From contig JASJZH010000004.1 of NCBI GenBank assembly GCA_037178975.1, forward strand, positions 1,178,001 through 1,242,000: a stretch of DNA of 64,000 nucleotides, in the 5' to 3' direction. The position numbers and the translations under genes were made by a program. The notes beneath the pieces were generated by a model. It was not told the DNA's origin, did no database searches, and saw only the letters and a program-made list of their open reading frames with translations. Positions within the stretch are counted from its first letter, which is position 1; each line of letters begins with the position of its first letter. This DNA is from Oscheius tipulae. Its lineage: Eukaryota; Nematoda; Chromadorea; Rhabditida; Rhabditidae. Shown here one piece after another: positions 47,188 through 58,541 of the stretch.

Positions 47188-50100
47188 TTATTTCTCCAGT
47201 AGCCCGACATCGTAGAGACCTTGTTCCATAGCTTCACATTCGCCGGCCGGGAGGAGAATGTACCCGCCGTGACGATTGATCACGGCCTCGAACTCGTCTC
47301 TCCAACCGGAACAGCCAACGAGGGAGATGCGGGCTGAAAAAGAGGGAAATTGTTACAAGATAGACATAAAGGCGAACTGCTTGGTGAGAGTTTGCTCTGC
47401 TCATGGAGAAAATAACTGAAGCATGTAGATTCAAAATGGTGGTGCGCACTCCAGAGCCAAAATGGCACCGCTGCACATTCTTCATTCCCGTTCCGCCCGT
47501 CTCTTTTTTGGACCACAAACATTTCTTCCCAAAATATGTTTCAAGCTTCCTATGAGTCCGCAGCTGAAAAAGGCAGGTCACTGTTTGGACAATGGTACTC
47601 GCTGAGCTTCTCCTTTTACCAACTACCAATGTTTCAAAGTGAGGGTAAAAGAGAAAAGTTCTCAAATAGATTACATTTTTGTTGATTGGCACTGCATTTG
47701 TTTTTCACGATTGAACTTCCCAAGATTTGTACTCACCAAAAGAATCGGTCGGTAGAGGTAATTGGTCGTAGCCAACCCCTCCTCCAGTCCAGGAAGGCAT
47801 CTCGATGTCCATTGCGCAGAAAACGGCTAGTTTTGGAGATGCGTTCAGTTCCTGCATGAGTCTGAAACTTTTTGTTTAGGGCAAAAATAAATAGTGACAG
47901 TGGAACCCACTTCATCCTATCCTGCTGGTATTCTTCACTATTGTCTGCCACTCCCTGATAGGCGAATATTAGCTGGAAAACTTTAGTGGTTTACATAGAA
48001 GGATTACCGTAGTTTTACCGCTCAGTTCACATGGAAATATGGACCGAGAAGCGTCCACGTAGATCCCAAAATTAGCCAAGACGTTGAGACCGTTCTCGGA
48101 CTGGAAATGGCTTGTTGGCTCTGTCTCTATCTTTCTGTCTGTCCTTCTGTGAATCTGTGTCTCTGCCTCTTTCTGTCTCTCTTTATCTCTCTGTCACTCA
48201 CCATACTAATCGTCTTTTTGTCAACTTTGTAGTTACTCTTCATGTGGTTCGGTGTAAAGTCATGGATTGACAGAGCCTGATTCCTGAACACGTCGAGACC
48301 AGCCTTCTTCAAATGAACTGAATCTCTGATTCTGATTTCTAGTCCAGAAACAGACCTTTAAGTTCAGGATAGTAGAGATACAGAGGTCGCAGAGTAACAT
48401 CAGTTGACTGTTCAATTATAGGCTCTGAACTACAGCGTAGGACGAGATCCAAGTTATGACAGTCTCTTGTTCGAAGTTGGCCACTGACCGAGAGCAGGGA
48501 GCAGTTGAAACAGTCGCGGATGAAGACACTGGAATTTTTAGATCGGTACTAATACTATTTTCTTTGAAAACTCGTATAGCGGTATGATATAGCAGATCGT
48601 TCTGTGAGTTTTAGTTGCCGTGAAACCAAATGTCTCTAACCCTTAAGAGGGGCTTTTAGGTTTCAACGATATTGGTTCACAGTACTAAGGGTGTGGCACG
48701 GCACGGAATATGTTACCTCATGGTAAAAAAAAAACTCTTCTTGTTCGGGATGCCTTTTGCTCGATTTTGAACAAGCGAAGGCTTGCAATAGCACCCCATA
48801 AAAATCAGTTACGTATTAATCATCCACTGAAACATTTTTATTTTACACCATTAGTTCTTTCTGGGACACACCCTTAGTACTGTGAACCAAGAGATAAACT
48901 TGTCGAGCCGAATGCGCAACGATTTGGTTTCAGCATACTCGTAAGCTTAGAACCTTTAGCAGCAGGTATCCGACTTATTGCGTAGTTTTCATATTCGTGG
49001 ACAAACGACTTCTTTTTTGTTTCACCGTCTCTGTAACAAGAGAGACAATGTCGCGCTGTATTGGTCGTACTCGGAAGGTCGGAAAAGTATAAAGCATGAA
49101 CAATGAACGCATAGTTAGTTCGAAATAGTTGCGCACCCAAAATAATATTTTGTTACATAATGCTAGTATCTTATAGGAGAGAGGACAAAACAATTAATCG
49201 TTTGTTGGACCTGGTCGGTAGAATACCGTGGTATACCCATATTCCCGAAGACAACTTTCCACCAAGACCGACCTTCCAGAACAGGGTCCCAGCACGATCA
49301 ATGTGTCTACACAGTCATCTATCGTTACAGCTGACATGTGGCCCTTAATGACTATGATGCTCTCCTGAAATTGTTCATTTTCGGCTGAAAGAGTCGCAAG
49401 ACCTTGCACTTTTCGATGATACACGGCTCCCCGTTGAAATCCGTCCTCAAGACTGTCTCCTCCACCAGATTGGCTACTATCACCTTGTTGATGTCCACTC
49501 TTTCACGTTTTTCCCTGAAATTTATTCTTTGTGTTTCAGAATGTGTATAAATGTCCCTCATCAGTATGCAAGAGAATCCAAGATGAAAAAAAACTATTCA
49601 TTTGCGCGTAGCGCTACGCGGTGGTTTGATTTCGCGTTGGCTTGGTGCACGCGCTTGAAAATTGAAAACCGCCATTTTCTCGGCTCCGGTCTATCCAAGA
49701 AAGGAAATGTGTTTCAGATAGCCTTTGAAATAAGTAAAAGATACCTAACAAAAAATCGGGTTCGACTAGGGGTATGGTACTATCCCGTTCCCAATTTTTG
49801 GAATCTAGTTCAAAATGCCCAAAAGGTACTGTGTGTCTGTGTGACTGTGTCTGAAGCCATTATTGCAATTTGTATGCACTACATTGTGCGCACACTAATT
49901 GTTAGCAACTCGAGTCAAATCGGTTCTGTGGAAGATAGCTTCGTTGGGTGAACGTTGCTCCTGTCACGGTAGCTTCTTTGGAACACCTTCGAACGGCTAT
50001 TCTTACCTGTTGTTGCTGCAAAAACCATACTCTACCCCAACCGAGCATCAGCCACAGTTGTGTTTCAACTGGCCTATAAAACTGTAACGGATGTCAATAC

Positions 50101-50451
50101 GTGTTGGGCGTGCTTCTAGGTTTGAAAAACTAGCCATGTTTTAGCCAAAATAGCGACCTTATCATTCTTTTTTGTTTCAGGCACCACTTATAGTTTAGAG
50201 CAATTCAGCAGCTCACTGCTTCAGATGTTCATGTGTTCAAAGATGAAAAACAAAATGAAAAAATACCATGAAAACTGCGGCTGTGCAGACTCTGGAGCTG
50301 TGACTTCCACAATAGGAACGGCTGGCTGGACTGTCTTGGCCCGATCCTCTAGCTCCACAGCCGGCTGTTCGGCTCTTTCCAGCTGCGCCATTTGGTAGAT
50401 TTCCTCGGGTTTGGAGCGAGGGGCGTGAGCACAACAGATCCACGATGGCAT
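47188..50451 (-). CDS. rpi-2: RP2/TBCC-domain protein, Arl3 GTPase-activating protein homologue, 367 aa
   Basis: Nine exons in phase: 50451-50267, 49514-49403, 49364-49273, 48528-48356, 48317-48202, 48100-48008, 47972-47911, 47861-47737 and 47333-47188. The TBCC beta-helix domain (about 58-225) follows human RP2 closely: QFSWEKRERVD, NGEPCIIEKCK, AVTIDDC..TLIVLGP, SVFIRDCFNC, and YYPEL...IHDFTP. The arginine in SVFIRDC should be the GTPase-activating arginine (human Arg118, from memory). A C-terminal NDPK-like domain (about 250-360) follows. RP2 acts on Arl3 in ciliary delivery of lipidated cargo. The N-terminus reads MPSWICCAH rather than the MGC dual-acylation signal of vertebrate RP2. Introns 1 and 3 exceed 700 nt, and intron 3 holds a MITE-like element. 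Human RP2 has 350 residues. Confidence 0.92.
48672..48890. mobile_element. MITE-like element with 24-bp perfect terminal inverted repeats
   Basis: 48672-48695 is exactly complementary to 48867-48890, enclosing about 170 bp without coding potential. It lies in intron 3 of the RP2 homologue. No clear target-site duplication is visible, so the superfamily is unknown. A Ruby motif lies inside (48827-48833). Confidence 0.65.
49990..50040. repeat. dispersed repeat copy
   Basis: The stretch around TTCTTACCTGTTGTTGCTGC is repeated nearly exactly at 51020-51062, about 1 kb away. Confidence 0.6.
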
Positions 50452-51244
50452 GGCAACCTTCACTTTTTTTTCTCTAGGGATGAAAGAGACACGAAAGCCT
50501 AGAATTTAAAGCAGCAGGATGACTAATATCCGAGAAGAGAGAGGGAGCCAGCTGTCGCGTCGCCTGACGGTTGTCATGGTGATCAGCCCGGGAGCTCTGG
50601 GGGAAGTATCAAAATCGGAGGTCGTGTTAGGCGTGTTAGGCGTCTTCGTGGCATTTTTGAATACCCAAGGGTCTGACATTGACATTTTTCATGGAACACT
50701 GCTTTATGTTTCAAGTGTAACATTACTAGCTGGACAAGAAGCCAACTGCAATCCGTTTGAGAGTCACGCAACTCTCCATTTCTTGATTTGGTGCGATGTA
50801 GAACTTATAAAGTCACCTACTTTAAGAATAGTTTTCTTCAGTATATTTGGGTCGTCTTGCGCAAACTAAACAAAGCTAAAACGGTGTTATCGTGGTTTTA
50901 AGATGCCTGGACCCGGGTATATTCTGTTTGTTTCAACGGGAAGGTATAATGGTATAGCAGCGTGGAATTACGTAACGCTGTGATCATCACACAAATTTTC
51001 AATGCTAGGAAGTCGAACTGCTATTCTTACCTGTTGTTGTTGCAAAAACCATACTCTACTGATCAGGTTCGGAAAAACAGAGGCATGGAGAAAGGAAACT
51101 GCTTATATCTGTTTCTGAACAGCAAAACTTCTGGACAACATAATTGGCTCGCTTCTGTTCCGTGGTCTCGGACCTCGGACAAACAAAAAATCATCCAAAC
51201 AGAGTCCGCCTCAGAATCGCGCTTTACATAGTAGTAGATTGAAT
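50452..51244. other. intergenic upstream of the RP2 homologue
   Basis: Contains Ruby motifs near 50708 and 50928 and repeat copies at 51018-51200. No coding exon accepted. Confidence 0.4.
51018..51200. repeat. dispersed repeat copies
   Basis: 51018-51062 matches 49990-50040, and 51095-51200 matches 6665-6760, suggesting fragments of one element family. Confidence 0.6.
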
Positions 51245-51468
51245 CTAGTCTTTGAGGTAGTCCTGACGGGAGCAGTTGAGGCGACGACGGTCGGTCGGTT
51301 GATTGAAATATTTCGGCTGAGCTCCGACGACCATGGTTTACCCATCATCGGATCACCGACGCCAGTAGCACCCATGGTCACAACAGCCGGAGTGGCACTG
51401 TAGCCTGCACTGTAGTCGGCAATGTATCCAGCGGAGAGGATGGGCTGGCCAGTGATCGGGTCGTAGGT
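51245..51468 (-). pseudogene. terminal exon of an unrecognised protein, frame-shifted
   Basis: After a TAG acceptor the minus strand encodes TYDPITGQPILSAGYIADYSAGYS...GVGDPMM, then the frame shifts by one near 51335. It continues as VVGAQPKYFNQPTDRRRLNCSRQDYLKD and stops at 51245. Both halves look strongly protein-like, so a single-base lesion or an unresolved micro-intron lies between them. No upstream exon was identified. Confidence 0.45.
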
Positions 51469-53976
51469 CTACATCTTGAGAGAGGGAGAGTCAAATTTTG
51501 ATTCTTATAGGCTTCTTTTCTCAGTTTTTGATATGTGGTCAATGTTTCCGCAGTGAAGCTGTCTGTATGCCGCAATGAACAACGCGAAGAGAAGTGAAAA
51601 CTTTCAAAGTCTTTTTTTTCAAAACTTTCTTTTAAAATACTTTCAAAGTTTCCAAAAGTATTTTTCAATACTGGTCGAGAGATAAATTGACAAGAACAAG
51701 CGACAGCCAAAGTGTCCCCTACTGCTCTCTCCGGAAAGTCGCCTCCTCTTCTGCTCTTTATCCAGGTTATGTTGCCTTTCTTCTTCAAGTAGTCTACCCG
51801 ATCCAATTCTTCGCACTGACTCTCTCATCTCCTTCTTTCACTATCAGGCTAGTCCCGAGCAACCCAGGTCCAAACACTCTCAGTCTTCAGACCGGAGGGC
51901 AGGAAATTCGGGTTTTTGAAAATCAGGCTGTGGAGACTGAGAGTGGTGTCTTGCGATGAGAGAATTAGGGTTTGAGGGACCTAAAACATTGAATAGTCGA
52001 AAGTAGTGTACTCTTTCCAAGCTACTCACTCCCAAACTTCTTCCAGAAGCTAATCTTCGGATGAAGTGACCTCCTGCGGATGTGACTCGTCTGTGAATGA
52101 ACTGGAAAGCCTACGATGCCTCAAGAATGGAGCAACAGACGCTTATGTGTATCAATATCTGGAACTACTGCTACAGCTACACATTATCGAGATAGTTCCT
52201 GTGTCTCTCTCTCACTGTCTTTCTGTCTCTGTTTCTCTTTCTCTGTCTCTCTGTCTCTGCCTTTCTGACTTCTTGTCTCACTGTCTCTCCGTCCCCCTCT
52301 TTTCCCTATCCAGCTAGCGCTCCATTCCCACCGGTCTATATCCAGTTATGAGTCGTCTCTCTCTCTCCCTCACTTAGCAATTACTCTTGGCCGGATTCGG
52401 CCTTCTGTACTTTTACCTTCCCCCCTAGCCCCCCTAGTCGCTAAAAGTTTCTATCAACTTTCACTCTCTTTTCCGGTCTTGGCCAAAATATTTGTGCGAG
52501 AGGTCTACGGACTGCGGAAAATTGGCCGCATCCGGTTGCCACAGCGAACGGCAAGGGGGTGGAGTCGCAGATGGATACCGCCCAATTTTTGGAAATTTTG
52601 GCTCTGCTTTCCCTTTTTCTGGTCGTGGCTGGTAGTGGACTTTGTCTTGCTTTTCGTTTTCTTATTGGGGTTCTCTGCAGCAAACTGAAGCTTGTCCAAC
52701 ACCGAAGTTTAAGACCTGTTCATGAAATATAAGCTTCAATTTTCATTCTAAAATTTCCTTATGTTTCAACCGATTTATAGGAGAGGACTACGTAGACCAT
52801 CTCATCCTCGTGCTGGGCTCGTTTTCCTCATTTTGATAAAGCAACTCCTGACTACCGTTCACCAGTTTTTCATGTGAAAGACTTGTTTTTGAAACATACA
52901 ATATTAGATCCCACACAAAAAGAAATATACTTCCCCAGTTATGTAGATAGGAACATGCTTCTTTCTCCTATTATTCACACATTTTCTTTATTTTCGGGTA
53001 TAGTGCTTGCTTACCACGGCTACCAAACTTTAACGTATAAGAGTAGTTTTAGCTTCACAACCATTTAGTCTTGGCTTAGAATTGATAACAGGCGGCTTCG
53101 CCGCTTCCCTAATAACAGCCAGTTCCTTGCCTCTTAACATGAAATGAGCTGAAAGCTTTTTGGGTATTAGTGTTGACAAGCAATTGTGCGGACACTATGA
53201 CAAAGAGACACCACTGCACTTTAGTAAAGAAAAATTTGCACTCAAAGAACTTTGTTGTTTGCTATGTAAGTTTGAGCGGATCATTTCTTCTCTCTGATAC
53301 TATTCTCGTGATTTTTTTGCTATAGAACTTACCAAGTAACGTTAGTATTTCAGTAGTGTGTGGTCCATAAATCTTCAGTGACTGTGCAATAAAGCCTCCA
53401 AGCAAATAATCGTAATGTTTCAATGTAAGAAAACTATCCGATTGGAGCTTTCGATTTGCTTTACTATCACTTGACCTGAACCAACTCTTGCCTATGGGTA
53501 TCACCGGTGAACAAGAATAACTCTTGAAATACAAAAAAACCAAGTTCCTTACAATAATTGCATTGTTTCAACTGTTACTATAGTTAAAACCAGTGGACAA
53601 GACCACTACAGCATAGCCGATTTTTTTGAACAAAGTCACAAACTATCATTAACAATAGATGGTTTTTCTCAATTTATTTTATTATTATTTGGCTTCCAAT
53701 CCTCTCATTGAAACAGAACTCTGTTTTTGCAGTAGATGTACGTGTCTCGAAACAGACTATTGCAGAAGAAGAGATAGTTTGTGTCTCAAGTATTACGTAA
53801 ACTGAGAACTTCGGTATCCTTACTACCGACTTCACCTTGTTGCCTATCGCATTGTTTCAATTGTATGCAGTGATATTGACTACCTCTTTTGGATTTGCTT
53901 CTCGACCATCTAGAATACAAGTTATGAATCTTCCAGAACAATTCACCCGCTTCGAGTCTCGTGCACAATTCCCGCC
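51469..53976. other. intergenic, simple repeats and Ruby motifs
   Basis: A CTCTGTCTC-type tract runs from 52200 to 52315. Ruby motifs lie near 52761, 52891, 53416, 53564, 53709 and 53851. Frames around 52440-52700 are open on both strands but match no domain. Confidence 0.4.
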
Positions 53977-56618
53977 ATGAGCGGTCTGCTTCCTCTCCTT
54001 CTAGCTCTCTCTGTCCTCGTCCACCTGACCAATACATGTGCGCCTCCCGGTTTTGTGCAATCCAATGATCCAGGTCAGTTTGACAGGAAAACCTCATCAA
54101 AATGCCCATAATTTCAGCACAAGTGGGCGCCCGATGCTCCGACCTCATACTGTATCCCGTTTCGGCTGTCGATCAGAGCGATCAGTACAGGTATAATTGG
54201 GGGAGAGGGTGGGAAAGGGGGTCAGAGAGACAGAGATACAAAAATAGAACGACTGGACAAGAGTTTCGGTCAGGTACAGAGAAAAGTAATGTAAAAAAAA
54301 CGATAGCCTTACCGCCCTGAAACATTTATTCAGCTCGTTAGATCCGTCTCCTCTAGGCGTGGCTCTGGCTCTTTAGGCGGACGACCCTTTTCTGGAAGGC
54401 TCTCATCTTTTCGGCCGTCTTATCCTTATCCATTACGGCCACCTCCGTTTTTCCCTGGCTTCCTCCTGCTTCTTCTCGGCCTCTTCCATCTCCTTCACCT
54501 TCTCTTCCAGATCCCTCATCTTCTTGGCTTCTTCCAGCTATTCCCTTTTCTGCTGTTCCTTGAGGGCCTTGCTGAGGTTGATGACAGCATCGACCAGGTC
54601 TGATTCTCTCTTCTGGGCTCCGTCGAGCCAGTTTCTTCTTGTACCTCTTCTCCGTCTCCTTGGCTTTTCCCAGCTGTTCGGTCAGTACCGTCTGCAGTTG
54701 CTCCTTGACCAGAAGGGTCTTGCCGAGATTATAAGTCAGGTCCTGCCCCTCTTCTTGGCCTCCATGATCGTCTTTATTTCCTTATTCTTCAGCTTCTTCT
54801 GTCCCTGCCTGAGCTGTTCCAGTTCCCTCTCGTAGCTCATCAGGTTCGGAAGCTTCTTGATCACGGTATGTCTGAGGACCTGTCCATCTGTCATCCAAGC
54901 CTACAGAAAACCTCCTTCGTCGTGAAAGGTGTTCACATACTTTTCCAGAATGTCATATCCATAGGAGAGGTCATAGCCAATCATTCCAGGGCTAGTGGGG
55001 ATTGGGATCAACTTGGATATACCTCTTGCAGTGAACGACTAGTCCAGACTCCGAAAGGTTGGCCCTGATTTCTGTCATCTTGTTCTCAGCCAGCGTCAGA
55101 GTATCAGGATATTTCTGTCCGACGGTCTCGGTGTCAGCTACCCTATCCATCTTTGTCAACCAGAATGAAGACGGAGTCCTTCAGCAGTCTGTGCTTCTTC
55201 TTGTGCAGCTTCTTCATCATTCCGGCAGTGAGGAAGTTCTTCAGTCTCGTTGTGGGGCGTGAAAACGGTGTCGCTACCATCCCAGAAGACACAGTAGACT
55301 CATAAAATGTTTCCAGATTCGACTACAGCGACGTCTCTTTCGGTAATACCCATTCTCAAGGAGCCACAGTGGCCATCACCTGTACAACTGGAGGACAGCC
55401 GGCTACTGTTGAGGGATATGATCAGGTAACCTTTTTTGTTCGGGAGGACGAGAGAAAAGGTTATAAACTACAAGTCTGAGTACCAGATAATTATATTTGA
55501 ACGCGAAGGGCCGCTACCGGTACTATTGACATCATTGTTGGCCTACAAATTTTTCGTGAAACATATTTTTATCACCAGCTCTGCAGAAATTCCTAACCAG
55601 GCGACGATTTCAACTCATAAAGTTCGAAAAAATGGAGTTTCAACAGTTAGGTAAGAAGTAGTTGTTTCCCGGAAGACATGTTGCGGTGGTAGGGTTGGTT
55701 GTAGTAGCATATAATTTTTGAACAGAAAGAACGAAGAGAATCTTTTCAATTGGAACCTTGCCGGAAACAGCTACCCTTCTATCCACAACAAGTACACAAA
55801 AATGTTTCAAAGGCAGGAGTAAACTTTATGACTTTATCAAGAACTTACTGTAGTGTGTGACACAAAAAAACACATTCTCACAAGAGATTCATTCCGTAAT
55901 ATATAGTGTCTGCATTCCAAAACAACATTTTGAGGCTACGAGCTTACGGAAATCCATTAGTAGAGCTTTGCAACTGTCCCTGTTCTCTGAGAGCTTGTTT
56001 CACCCTTTACAGAAACTCTGACATCAGAAACCATGGATCCCCTTTAGTTTCAGAGCTTTTATCTAACTCTAGTGACCTCGCCCATTTTGGGACGTTGACC
56101 ATTACGAATGGCTCTCTTTTAAGAGGTTCTTAGCAACCCGCTAGCCACTAAGGGACACTCAGTCATTTTTCATGCGATTCGTATAGCCATGGGGAGAGAG
56201 GAAAACCGTTAGGCCTTTTGGTTTAGAAGGGAATTTGTTGTTAGAAACAACTCTTTTTTGAAGATCCCACTTCACGAAAATGCATTTCTCTGCTGGTTAG
56301 CCGCTGAAACACACTACTGTCAAAAACGAAGCTTCAGTAACGAAAAATAAGCTTTGCTGGGGAGGAAACCTGGCTGTATTACTGTACACTGATAACCCGT
56401 CGCTTTTACCATTGAGTTGAAACATTTGAAAAGTCAGGGGGCTTGAAGATATGAAGAGGAACGTCTCACGCACTGTTTCAAATCCTCCCAATTTCCAGCA
56501 ACGTGCCTCGATTTCCGCGGCTCCAAGCCTCCTGGCTACTTGCACCAACGTGGGAGGCAGTCAGTACACCTGGACCATTCTGGGTCGAATACTCCAGTTC
56601 GTCGACTGTCGTTTCTGA
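53977..56618 (+). CDS. small secreted protein, 132 aa
   Basis: Four exons in phase: 53977-54073, 54118-54190, 55317-55425 and 56499-56618. A clear signal peptide (MSGLLPLLLALSVLVHLTNTC) is followed by a short extracellular domain with cysteines in GARCSD, AITCTTGG, ATCTNVGG and FVDCRF. It holds a glycine/threonine-rich core reminiscent of small beta-sandwich or sushi-like folds, but no family is certain. Intron 2 (1126 nt) contains, antisense, a decayed copy of the repeated gene family (54340-55300). Intron 3 (1073 nt) holds several Ruby motifs, so the coding part is about 15% of the locus. Confidence 0.7.
54340..55300 (-). pseudogene. decayed copy 2 of the repeated family, nested in an intron
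   Basis: Longest of three copies. The minus-strand reading has MDRVADTETVGQKYPDTLTLAENKMTEI, then GYDLSYGYDILEKYVNTFHDEGGF, then long Glu/Lys/Gln-rich coiled-coil sequence, ending MDKDKTAEKMRAFQKRV. Several frameshifts and stops interrupt it. It is co-linear with the copies at 5960-6540 and 57822-58070 and shows that the ancestral protein was probably above 300 residues. Function unknown. Confidence 0.65.
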
Positions 56619-57821
56619 GCTCTGGACTGAGGAAAAGCCCCCCAAGATCTGATCTCTCCCGTAATCTTTCTCTGCAATACGATAACCAAACAGGTTCTCT
56701 TACAGTATTATTGGTTTTAGCCGACAAGCTACAGTATCCCTTTCTGTACCCTGTGAAACAAACAAAATTTTGAACTAACTAAGTTTCAGAAATGTAAGAA
56801 TCTTTACAGCACCCCTATTATAAAGTACCCACAAGTCTTTTAGCCCCGTGTCTTTCCCGTACAGCCTTGTTTTTCATGAAATAAAGCTCGTTTAGTATCA
56901 TTTTTGTAGAAAATGAATTCCTTAGAAAATTAACCGAGCCAGAAAATAGTGAAAATAGGCGCCCTCTATCGGCTATTCTTTCCTACGCATATTTCTGCTA
57001 TGTTTTGAGCAGTTTCTCTTTCGGGAGTTATTTTACATGCTGAGTTCGAAAAACATGGTTAGACACAGAAAAAAATGGGTATAAGATACTATAAAACTTG
57101 ATTTGTAGTAATTCGTGTAGTTCGGGCCAAAAACTTGAACGAAGCGTGGTGCCTGCGCAAGTATTACCTCGTTTTGTTATGAGAGATTAGAACACTTCAG
57201 ACTACTTTCTCATAAGAATATGATGAGCTACCGAATATTGAAGGAACCATTGGTCTTTCTTAAAAAAATGCCTGAAAACATTTGTACTGTCTTTTGTGGT
57301 TGCTATTTTGGAAAAAAGGCGGTTTTATCACAAGAGATGCATTACTTGCTGCTTTGAATCCTTCTCACGTACTCTTTGAAATATTTCAAATCTCTCTCTC
57401 TCTCGCCTCTTGTTTGAGCTGGATTTCCGATAAATATGAAGAAAACATCAGGATTCGTTTTCAACCACCTATAAGGAAACACTGAAACATTCCAGTCTCT
57501 TTTAAAACTCTCCAGTTACGCTTCATTGCCAGCTTTGACAAGCGTCAGACTATGTCAATTAGTGACCGCCATCAGTCAGCAACGGGGGCCGGTCAGTTCA
57601 TGACCGGACGGGATAGTGGTGAAAGAGTCAAGCCGGTCAATTGTCATAACTGGGACGGACGCGTCAATTATGTCGGGAAAGGGTATGGGTAGAGAGGGGG
57701 AACAGCTGAAAAATTGAGAGCTTGATATGCCTCACAGTTCTGAACGTTACTTTGCACCGAATATCGGGGATATTCTCATGAGAGTCATTTTGGTCTACTA
57801 GTTCCCGGTGCAGATGGCCTT
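56619..57821. other. intergenic with a small open frame
   Basis: Ruby motifs lie near 56754 and 57484. A 46-codon frame 57552-57692 (MSISDRHQSATGAGQFMTGR...) is open but has no splice partner or domain, and sits in GC-richer sequence with repeated ACCGG/CCGGT words. I do not call it a gene. Confidence 0.35.
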
Positions 57822-58070
57822 TCAACTCGTCTTCGTCTTCTCAGCCACCGTCAGAGTATCATGATACTTCTGTCCAATTATCTCGATTTCAGCTACCTCG
57901 CGTCCATCTTTGTCGATCAGAGGGGAGACGGAGTCCTTCAGTACTTCTTCATCAATCCGGGAGAGGGGAAGTTCTTCAGTCTCGTTGTGGGCCGTGAAGG
58001 TGTTGCTACCATCCCAAAGGACCTTGTAGACAGCCATCTCCGTGCGGTCAACCTCAGGAAGAAGTAGGTA
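57822..58070 (-). pseudogene. decayed copy 3 of the repeated family
   Basis: Best-preserved N-terminus: from 58067 MAVYKVLWDGSNTF, then HNETEELP and DKDGREVAEIEIIGQKYHDTLTVAEK, before degenerating near 57825. It lacks the coiled-coil part of copy 2. The short open frame could still be translated, but the truncation suggests a relic. Confidence 0.6.
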
Positions 58071-58541
58071 TGTCAAGAATGGACTACACAGCTTAGGTCC
58101 AAGTTTCATTTTCGGAGTTTTCCTTCTCCTAAAAAAAGCGCCTTACTGGCACGGGTCAGGTTAACATGGCTATACACTTGTGGACAGCGGTTTTGTGAAA
58201 TGGATACGGGATGCGCCATTTTGACGTTCGACTACGGTAGATGCGGATACGCAGGTTATACGAGTTGGCGCGCAGCCAAAGTCAAAATGGCGCCTCTCGC
58301 GTTTTCTATCTCGGATTTTCAGGCCGACCATCCCAATCAGCCCTACTGTTTACAAATACGTCTGTCAGTTTCGATCCGTCCTCGCCTTGTGGAAAAAAGC
58401 AACCTCTTCTTTCCCCAGGAGACTTTCTGAAATACCGACATTTCACTTACACACACGCAATCACGGGGGTGGAAAACTTGACATAAAAATAGGGCAGGTG
58501 AAGAATATTTAGAAATGGTGGCCGGAAGACGAAACTCGAAA
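58071..58541. other. intergenic, possible plus-strand exon
   Basis: A TTTTCAG acceptor at 58321 opens a plus-strand frame of 37 codons (ADHPNQPYCLQIRLSVSIRP...) ending at 58430. No partner exon was found, so it is recorded only as a possibility. Confidence 0.3.

Noticed and set aside
47234-47692. 152-codon minus-strand frame across the RP2 3' region
   Set aside because: It is in a different frame from the RP2 exon at 47333-47188, which fits in phase with eight others.
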